NCBI GenBank assembly: GCA_002453315.1 | Contig: DKGO01000094.1 | Span: forward strand, 1 to 11,631 | Length of the DNA: 11,631 nt | Direction of reading: 5' to 3' | From: Caryophanales bacterium UBA6768 | GTDB lineage: Bacteria > Bacillota > Bacilli > Bacillales_D > Amphibacillaceae | In this document: one piece after another, positions 6,333-11,631 of the stretch | How positions within the stretch are numbered: position 1 is the first letter of the stretch | How the letters are laid out: every line of letters begins with the position of its first letter | The notes under the pieces: model-generated | The model's input: the letters and a program-made list of their open reading frames with translations, nothing else | Told to the model about the DNA's origin: nothing | The model's database searches: none | Made by a program: the position numbers and the translations under genes

Positions 6333-8410
6333 TCCAAATCTGTCACTTTTGCGTAGACAGGCAATGAAATATAAAAAATACTGCCATTATTCTCCTTACT
6401 TTCCGCCCAAATATCTCCGTCATGAATATGCATTATCTCCTTAGAAATCGCCAATCCCAAACCACGACTGCCATCATCATTATGAGTGTTAGATGAGCCT
6501 TGATACAGACGTTTAAAAATATGGGGCAAGTCATGTGCAGTGATTCCCGGTCCACTATCAATGACCTGTATAACCATGTCACCGATTTTACGACTAGATC
6601 CCACATTAGAAATTGGAATCCAGTCCACAATCATCTCAACCCTTTTTACTTCTTCTGAATATTTCATCGCATTATACATAATATTCATAAAAACTTGATC
6701 AATCCGATCCCGGTCCATAATGACAATAGCATTAGAAGGCAATTCACCCGCCCAATCCGACCGGTTATGCCAAAGTAATTCATATCCATTTGCTTCCAAA
6801 ACGCCTTGAAAATAAGTGAAAACTTCTTGCGGGAAATGATTTGCGGAAAAAGTTTGCAACTCCATTTTTATTTTCCTTAATTCTAATTCAGATAAAGTAG
6901 ATAAATCCTTAATTAAACGCTTTAATACTCGAGATTTATTATAAACGATGTGCCAATATTTCCGTTCATCCGATATTTTCTCATCAATAATTGCTTCTGC
7001 ATATCCTTCAATTAATGTCATTGGAGTACTTAATTCGTGTGAAATATCCGAAATTAATGCTTTACGTGATTGCTCTACTTGTTGTAATCTAGTATTTACT
7101 TGTTTTAATTCTTTTGTTCTCTCTTCTACTTTTTCCTCTAACGTTAAGTTCAAGCGTTTCAATTTACTAGATAAATTTTCAATTGACCGGAAAGCTTCGG
7201 AATATTTGATCCCGTGAACAAATGTTTGACTGACTAGAAAAATCAAAAATCCTTTCGTTGCAATCTGTCCAGTATTGATAAAATTCAAATAAAACAATGC
7301 ATCATTTAAAGAAGCAATCATAAAAACCAGTAAACTAAGGAAATTAAATCGTGATGCTGGACGTTGTCGAAGCATGGCAATTGTAAATAGATAAACTAAA
7401 TAAAGAACAGTTGGCAACACAAGCAATTGATAGACCATCAGAAAACGTGTGTAAAATAATGCAGGAGTTAACATCACGATACTTATAAAAGAAAATGAAA
7501 CGATATCGACACCAATTTGAATTTTTGACCAAGCATCTTTTGGATAAAGGTGTTGAATATAACGAATAAACAAAGGGACTCCAATAATGAAAGTGAGATA
7601 TTCAAGTTTTACCTGAGTTTCCCAAGGGAACATTGGAAAAACACGGATAAAAAAAGTCTCTCCCATTAATAAAGTCCGAACTGCAAATAGTAAAGTAAAT
7701 AGACCTAAATAAAATGCAGAACGCTGGGATTTACGCAGGAAATAAATAATTAATAAATAGATCCCCATCATGATAAGTGCCCCAGCAACGAGCAACTGCA
7801 AAGCAATTTTCTTTTCACTTACTAATGAAATAGCATCTGCATTCCCAAAATAAATGGTATCCCAAAGCCCACCTTTTCGTTGAGAAAAATTAGAAACAGG
7901 GATGATTAGTTCCACCTTAGTTGACTTGGGAACAAAATAAGCCGTTCGTGCATAGTTGGCTGGAACCATCTCTTTTTCATTTACACCAATGATTCCATTT
8001 GACATTTTTTTCTCCCCATCAATCCACACTTCATAGGCTGTAGCAGCATTAGGGATATATAAGCCGAGCGTTTCCCCGACATACTTTTCCTGTAACCGAA
8101 TCGTTAATTGATACGTTCCATAGCCTGTATTTAAACGAAAATAATCTTGTTTTCCCCACGAGCCTGGTACTTTACTATAACGGCTCTTTTTTAAGTTAGA
8201 CTGTATAGGAGGAAAGGTTGACTCATAAAGCAGCCATTCACCATTTAGTGAAATAATGTTATTTTCTGCTAACGACACCTCTTTTAAATCTATGACACCT
8301 TTATTTGCTAGATGAGTAGAATTTACTTTATTCATAAATAAAACATTATAAAGCAATGCCGAAATCATAATAAAACAAATGGCTAGAATGACATACCAGG
8401 CTTTATGCAT
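6323..8410 (-). CDS. 7TMR-DISM sensor histidine kinase
   Basis: A membrane sensor kinase of 695 residues. An N-terminal membrane anchor (about 7-26) is followed by an extracellular beta-rich domain (about 50-195, with LNGEWLLY, VPGSWG and GYGTYQL) that resembles galactose-binding-like/7TMR-DISMED2 ectodomains, so a carbohydrate or envelope ligand is plausible. Seven further helices (about 202-398) form the 7TMR-DISM membrane region. A coiled coil (about 405-450, LEEKVEERTKELKQV) leads into HisKA with the phospho-acceptor His458 in ISHELSTP. The HATPase_c domain has an N box (NIMYNAMKYS, 576-585), G1 (DSGPGI, 618-623), F box (IFKRLYQG) and G2 (GSRGLGLAIS, 647-656). All catalytic boxes are intact. 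GAGGAG lies 8 bases before the ATG. It is divergent from its presumed partner regulator, and the surface-protein gene begins 93 bases downstream with no terminator between. Confidence 0.93.
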   Translation of the reverse strand: MHKAWYVILAICFIMISALLYNVLFMNKVNSTHLANKGVIDLKEVSLAENNIISLNGEWLLYESTFPPIQSNLKKSRYSKVPGSWGKQDYFRLNTGYGTYQLTIRLQEKYVGETLGLYIPNAATAYEVWIDGEKKMSNGIIGVNEKEMVPANYARTAYFVPKSTKVELIIPVSNFSQRKGGLWDTIYFGNADAISLVSEKKIALQLLVAGALIMMGIYLLIIYFLRKSQRSAFYLGLFTLLFAVRTLLMGETFFIRVFPMFPWETQVKLEYLTFIIGVPLFIRYIQHLYPKDAWSKIQIGVDIVSFSFISIVMLTPALFYTRFLMVYQLLVLPTVLYLVYLFTIAMLRQRPASRFNFLSLLVFMIASLNDALFYLNFINTGQIATKGFLIFLVSQTFVHGIKYSEAFRSIENLSSKLKRLNLTLEEKVEERTKELKQVNTRLQQVEQSRKALISDISHELSTPMTLIEGYAEAIIDEKISDERKYWHIVYNKSRVLKRLIKDLSTLSELELRKIKMELQTFSANHFPQEVFTYFQGVLEANGYELLWHNRSDWAGELPSNAIVIMDRDRIDQVFMNIMYNAMKYSEEVKRVEMIVDWIPISNVGSSRKIGDMVIQVIDSGPGITAHDLPHIFKRLYQGSSNTHNDDGSRGLGLAISKEIMHIHDGDIWAESKENNGSIFYISLPVYAKVTDLDKL

Positions 8411-8555
8411 ATTCCCATCTCCTCACAAATTAGCCTTTTTTCTCTATTTCTCTTATAATATATGAATATAGTCGCAGTGAAAAGGAAAGATTCTATTTTT
8501 CTCTAGTTTAAGATGCTATTGAATATTTCTATTATTCCTAGGTAGGGGGCTAACC
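8411..8555. promoter_or_regulatory. Divergent promoter region between kinase and response regulator
   Basis: A 145-bp region must drive both genes of the two-component pair. Leftward for the kinase I see TTCACT (8476-8481), 18 bases, then TATAAG (8452-8457), followed by GAGGAG (8419-8424). Rightward, a perfect TATAAT (8454-8459) overlaps the kinase -10 but has only a poor -35 (TTAGCC, 8430-8435), so the regulator may instead start nearer TATTAT around 8531-8536. The 11-bp repeats found before the surface-protein gene are absent here, so direct autoregulation through the same site is not evident. Confidence 0.4.
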
Positions 8556-9272
8556 ATGGATAAGAAGATTTTAATTGTCGAGGATGATGATGAAATAAGA
8601 GAAATGATTCGTCTTTATTTATTAGAAGAGGGCTTCAAAGTAGTCGAAACCCTTTCTGGTCTTTCTGCCCCAAACCTAGTAAAATCTGAAAATCCCGACT
8701 TGGTCTTATTAGATATCCTGCTTCCAGGTTACGACGGAATAGAAGTATGTGAGGAAATACGGAAATTTTCAACTGTTCCTATTATCTTTTTAAGTAGTAA
8801 AGCGGAAGAAGTTGATAAAATCGTCGGACTAACAATTGGTGCAGATGACTATTTAACGAAACCATTTAGCCCCAGGGAGTTAGTCGCCCGAATTCGCTCA
8901 TTGCTTAGGCGGCAAAAATATGGAAATGAATTAAGTATGGCAACTAATAGTAAAGATGTGCTAGAATATACAAATTTAAAAATTAATTTACTAAATTACA
9001 CTGTAGAACTTTTTGGAGAACCAATTGAGCTATCCTCTAAGGAATTCAGTTTATTAGCCTTTTTAGCCAGTCATCCGGGACAGGTTTTTAATACTGAACA
9101 ATTATTTGAAACCATCTGGGGTGAACCTAGTTTGACAAATACAAGAACCGTTCTTGTCCATATTAGCAGTCTTCGGAAAAAAATTGAGACAGACCCATCT
9201 AATCCCGACTATATTCTAACCGTCTGGGGAATTGGCTATAAATTTAATGGGAGACACTCAGTGCTCTATTAA
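8556..9272 (+). CDS. OmpR/PhoB-family response regulator
   Basis: A cytoplasmic DNA-binding regulator of 238 residues, the normal length for the subfamily. The receiver domain (1-120) has the acidic pocket ED-D (9-11), the phospho-acceptor Asp53 in LLDILLPGYDG, Ser80 at the switch Thr/Ser position and Lys102 in LTKPF. The winged-helix Trans_reg_C domain (about 135-232) ends with the usual RTVLVHISSLRKKIE recognition helix and the IWGIGYKF-like wing (VWGIGYKF). AGGGGG lies 6 bases before the ATG. It is divergent from the 7TMR-DISM kinase, which is the obvious phospho-donor. Regulators of this family dimerise head to tail on 11-bp direct repeats, which matches the repeat array before the surface-protein gene. 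I assign no gene symbol because many paralogues look alike. Confidence 0.94.
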   Translation: MDKKILIVEDDDEIREMIRLYLLEEGFKVVETLSGLSAPNLVKSENPDLVLLDILLPGYDGIEVCEEIRKFSTVPIIFLSSKAEEVDKIVGLTIGADDYLTKPFSPRELVARIRSLLRRQKYGNELSMATNSKDVLEYTNLKINLLNYTVELFGEPIELSSKEFSLLAFLASHPGQVFNTEQLFETIWGEPSLTNTRTVLVHISSLRKKIETDPSNPDYILTVWGIGYKFNGRHSVLY

Positions 9273-9915
9273 GGATTTATATTCTATATACCTTAGCAAA
9301 TGACAATTTTGACCTTTTAATTTTAATCCGATGAAAGATAATTTGTAAGTTTTATCTTCTCCTACATAGGAACCTTTTTTACTACTAACAATAACATCCT
9401 TTCAAAAGCACTCCTTCAAGGGATTGATTTTTTATTCTTCTACCTTTATACTTCCAATTTGAAACCTTAAAAAAATTCAACAATGTAATATATGGATACC
9501 ATTACTTTACGAAAAAGCAGATTAAATGCATTTTTAAGCAAACTAAACAAGGAGACAGTCTACTTAGCAGGTTATAAAATTTTGTCCTATTATTTAAGAG
9601 TAGTGAATGCCGGGGTAGTGAATTCAAAAAAGTGGGAAGTTGATTCTTTTTTATTTACAACTACAGTATGTTTATTGGATTATAAGTGGATATTTTTTAA
9701 CGCAAAGCAATCTAAATAGACGTTAAAAGGACCCCTGGAAGTTATTTGAATGAAATTAGTTATTAATAAAAAAACACAGCATTACTATCAGAAGGCGGCC
9801 ATTCTTACTTAAATTATCCCTCAAATAAGATGAAATTGCTTTTAAAACTGAAAAAATTTAAGCAATATCATGGTATTTTGAATTGAAACAATTATTATTC
9901 CCAGGGTAAATTCAC

Positions 9916-9938
9916 AAATGTCAAAGGGACATTTTTTT
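9916..9938 (+). terminator. Intrinsic terminator without an obvious gene
   Basis: AAATGTC (9916-9922), loop AAAGG and GACATTT (9928-9934) form a perfect 7-bp stem, running into seven consecutive T residues (9932-9938) on the plus strand. The nearest confident plus-strand gene ends about 640 bases upstream. The similar-looking GTCAAAGGGAC hairpins dispersed in some Bacillaceae genomes raise the alternative that it is part of a repeat element. Confidence 0.65.
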
Positions 9939-10011
9939 CGTTCACAGCTGACATTATAATTACTATTACACCTGAATTGGGCTATTCACCACATAGTTTA
10001 TAATGAAAGAA

Positions 10012-10035
10012 GTAGGTGAAAATTATACCACCTAC
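10012..10035 (-). terminator. Weak terminator after the LacI-type gene
   Basis: GTAGGTG (10012-10018) and CACCTAC (10029-10035) are exact reverse complements with a 10-base loop, 11 bases after the TAG stop. On the minus strand the stem is followed by TTCTTTCATTAT, a broken T-run, so termination is likely but not strong. Confidence 0.55.
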
Positions 10036-10046
10036 CTCATTTATAA

Positions 10047-11039
10047 CTAAGTTGTTCCCCGAACAATTAATTCGGGATCAAAAAGTATTCTTTTCTTCAG
10101 ACGCTTTTTCTCTTGTATTTCCTCTAAAAGAACATCGACTGTTTTATTCGCCATTTCTATAAATGGTTGCGCTACCGTCGTCAATCCAGGTATAGTTGTC
10201 GTTGCTAAAATCGTATTATCAAATCCTACTATTGCTAATTCTTCTGGTATTCGTATACCCCTTTCGGTTGCACCTTGTATAACCCCAATAGCTAGTAAGT
10301 CATTACAAGCAAAAATAGCGGATGGAATTTTCTTTTTATCACCCTGTAAAACTTCCTCAATAAAGGCTTTCCCATTTGCAATCGAGGCCGTTACTCTTTT
10401 CACATTTCGTTCATCAAAGGTTATTCCCCTAGCTTCAAAAGCTACCCGAAATCCATAAATTCGCAAATCACTACTGTGAGCATGTTCCGCGATAATAGAA
10501 ACTTCACGGTGCCCTTTTGTAAACAAATGCGAGGCTGCTTCGTAACCACCTTTAAAATCATCAACTGAAACAATAGATACCTCTAGTGATGCATCATCAT
10601 AGGCTAACATGACGATTGGGATTCCTTTTTTCACAAGATCCCTTAAAAGTGCTTTATCATGGAATGTTGATGCAACTATAATACCATCCACTTGTTTACT
10701 TTGTAACAGTTCAATATATTTCCGTTCTTTTTCAACGCTTCCATCAATGCTACACATTATAACACTTAAACCACGTTCATGAGAACAATCTTCAATATAT
10801 CTAGCCATTGCAGAAAAAAATGGATTTGATATATCCGGTACTAATAAACCGAGTGTACGTGTACCCTTTCCAGTTAATGCAGAGGCCATTAAATTCGGAT
10901 GATAATCCATTTCTTCAATAACTTTTTTTACCCGCTTTCGCGTTTCCTCACGCATATTTCCAGTATTATTTATTACCTTAGAAACAGTAGCTATCGACAC
11001 CCCTGCCCTATCAGCTACATCATAAATTGTAACTTTCAT
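10047..11039 (-). CDS. LacI/GalR-family transcriptional repressor
   Basis: A 330-residue regulator of typical family length. The N-terminal LacI helix-turn-helix is at residues 3-22 (TIYDVADRAGVSIATVSKVI). The hinge region follows (about 46-58, YHPNLMASAL, with the minor-groove leucine at 55). A periplasmic-binding-protein-like sensor domain runs from LGLLVPDISNPFF to the C-terminus and includes the VGFDN motif. I choose ATG 11037-11039 because the family normally begins a few residues before TIYDVA and GAGG lies 7 bases upstream (11047-11050). The frame extends to an ATG at 11070-11072, which lacks a good site. The dehydrogenase gene lies 162 bases upstream on the same strand, so this is probably the local repressor of a sugar or polyol operon. 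Its effector cannot be read from the sequence. Confidence 0.92.
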   Translation of the reverse strand: MKVTIYDVADRAGVSIATVSKVINNTGNMREETRKRVKKVIEEMDYHPNLMASALTGKGTRTLGLLVPDISNPFFSAMARYIEDCSHERGLSVIMCSIDGSVEKERKYIELLQSKQVDGIIVASTFHDKALLRDLVKKGIPIVMLAYDDASLEVSIVSVDDFKGGYEAASHLFTKGHREVSIIAEHAHSSDLRIYGFRVAFEARGITFDERNVKRVTASIANGKAFIEEVLQGDKKKIPSAIFACNDLLAIGVIQGATERGIRIPEELAIVGFDNTILATTTIPGLTTVAQPFIEMANKTVDVLLEEIQEKKRLKKRILFDPELIVRGTT

Positions 11040-11201
11040 AACTTTTCCTCGTTTCACTTGATCGTTTTCCATTATCTACTATATATCCTATCACATTTAA
11101 TTATAACTCTTGAATAAATATAACTATTCGATTAATATTTTCTCTATATTGGTCGAATTACCAAATAATTTATTAAAATAGCAACTATTTATCGAAAAAT
11201 A
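11040..11201. promoter_or_regulatory. Spacer upstream of the LacI-type gene with candidate operator
   Basis: This AT-rich spacer separates the dehydrogenase stop from the repressor start. It contains the dyad TTGGT-CGAATT-ACCAA (11149-11164), of the size LacI-family proteins bind, and a perfect AAATAG-CAA-CTATTT dyad (11176-11190) just after the dehydrogenase stop. A minus-strand TATAAT-like sequence (11102-11107 region) lies between these and the repressor start, with no good -35. Autoregulation is plausible but unproven. Confidence 0.35.
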
Positions 11202-11630
11202 TCAACCATTATGGATGTCAATTAAGCGAACAAGTTTATCGGATTCCAGTGATTGTTTACATGCATATCCTAATTTTGTAGACTCTACTCCATCATCAAC
11301 AGTTACCAATGGTTTTCTTCCTTCAATAATACAATTAATAAATTCTTCCACCTCATTAAGGTACGCCTGGTCAAATCTTTCTAAAAATCCACCAAAACAT
11401 TCTTGAACAACTCCACATTCTTTTAATAGAACAACCTGATTACGTTCTGGTAATGTCCCTATTCGTAGACTTCCCTTAGAACCAATAATTTCTGTTTCAA
11501 TGTGGTAACCATGCACACAATTTCTGCTTGCAACAAAAGTACCGATTGCTCCATTCTCAAAGTGAACCATTGCAGAGCCCATTTCAATGTCTTTAATTTC
11601 AGCAAATTCTGGGCGAGTATAATTGCCGCC
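11202..11630 (-). CDS. Gfo/Idh/MocA-family oxidoreductase, C-terminal part (myo-inositol 2-dehydrogenase-like; truncated by window edge)
   Basis: The frame is open to the right edge, so only the last 142 codons are seen; the ATG at 11580-11582 is internal. The visible part is the C-terminal alpha/beta domain of NAD(P)-dependent sugar dehydrogenases. It includes MVHFENGAIGTFVASR, then YHIETEIIGSKGSLRIG, and the closing FDQAYLNEVEEFINCI and RKPLVTVDDGVESTKL helices, all in the usual order. The pattern is close to myo-inositol 2-dehydrogenases (IolG-like), which oxidise the 2-hydroxyl of inositol, but the NAD-binding Rossmann domain and catalytic EKP motif lie outside the window, so the substrate is not settled. 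Its position upstream of a LacI-type gene fits a catabolic operon. Confidence 0.85.
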   Translation of the reverse strand, partial: GGNYTRPEFAEIKDIEMGSAMVHFENGAIGTFVASRNCVHGYHIETEIIGSKGSLRIGTLPERNQVVLLKECGVVQECFGGFLERFDQAYLNEVEEFINCIIEGRKPLVTVDDGVESTKLGYACKQSLESDKLVRLIDIHNG

Positions 11631-11631
11631 A

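Larger units (their letters stand above)
9273..10046. other. 774-bp region without a convincing gene
   Basis: An AT-rich stretch between the regulator and the LacI-type gene. A 75-codon frame at 9492-9719 (plus) has no ribosome site and resembles nothing I recognise, so I do not call it. Small structures are present: TAAGG/CCTTA just after the regulator (9270-9295, no T-run), ATTGCTT/AAGCAAT (9835-9866), and two terminator-like hairpins listed separately. The plus-strand terminator at 9916-9938 suggests that some transcript, possibly the regulator mRNA's long tail or a small RNA, ends here. Confidence 0.5.

Noticed and set aside
9309..9314. TTGACC resembling the adhesin operator unit
   Set aside because: It is a single copy; no partner unit lies 11 bases to either side and no -10 lies at proper spacing.
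9492..9719. 75-codon plus-strand frame in the large intergenic gap
   Set aside because: No ribosome binding site precedes the ATG, the protein resembles no family I know, and a frame of this length is expected by chance in AT-rich DNA.
11040..11072. Longer start for the LacI-type repressor
   Set aside because: The family usually starts just before TIYDVA, and only the ATG at 11039 has a well-spaced GAGG site.

Overview
The window looks like chromosome from a low-GC Gram-positive bacterium of the Bacillaceae (an Oceanobacillus/Virgibacillus/Bacillus-like genome is my best guess). The reasons are the AT-rich intergenic DNA, purine-rich GGAGG-type ribosome sites, a panE–DUF3397 gene pair typical of Bacillales, a sortase-type wall anchor, and an OmpR-family regulator paired with a 7TMR-DISM histidine kinase. 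The genus is an inference.

Left part (1–2181): the 3' end of an IS110-family transposase runs rightwards off the left edge. It converges on a two-gene leftward operon: 2-dehydropantoate 2-reductase (panE, pantothenate/CoA synthesis) followed by a small DUF3397 membrane protein, coupled through an ATGA overlap. In related genomes I expect bshC after DUF3397; here an IS element occupies that side.

Centre (2185–9272): this is the most interesting part. A wall-anchored surface protein of about 1319 residues (three BspA/DUF285 modules with 18 repeats of 25 aa, Ig-like domains, and an LPVTA sorting signal instead of LPxTG) lies directly downstream of a membrane histidine kinase with a probable carbohydrate-binding-like ectodomain and a seven-helix sensor. 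The OmpR/PhoB-type response regulator is transcribed divergently from the kinase. Between the kinase stop codon and the surface-protein start lie four head-to-tail 11-bp repeats ending 9 bp upstream of a -10 box. This is the layout expected for class II activation by a PhoB/PhoP-type regulator. I infer a self-contained circuit in which envelope or ligand sensing drives display of a large repeat adhesin. A strong intrinsic terminator closes the surface-protein gene.

Right part (9273–11631): a 774-bp stretch without a convincing gene holds one good rightward terminator with no obvious gene in front of it. Then come a LacI-family repressor and, at the edge, the C-terminal part of a Gfo/Idh/MocA sugar or inositol dehydrogenase, both leftward. 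They probably belong to a carbohydrate catabolic locus continuing beyond the window, with the repressor acting on it.
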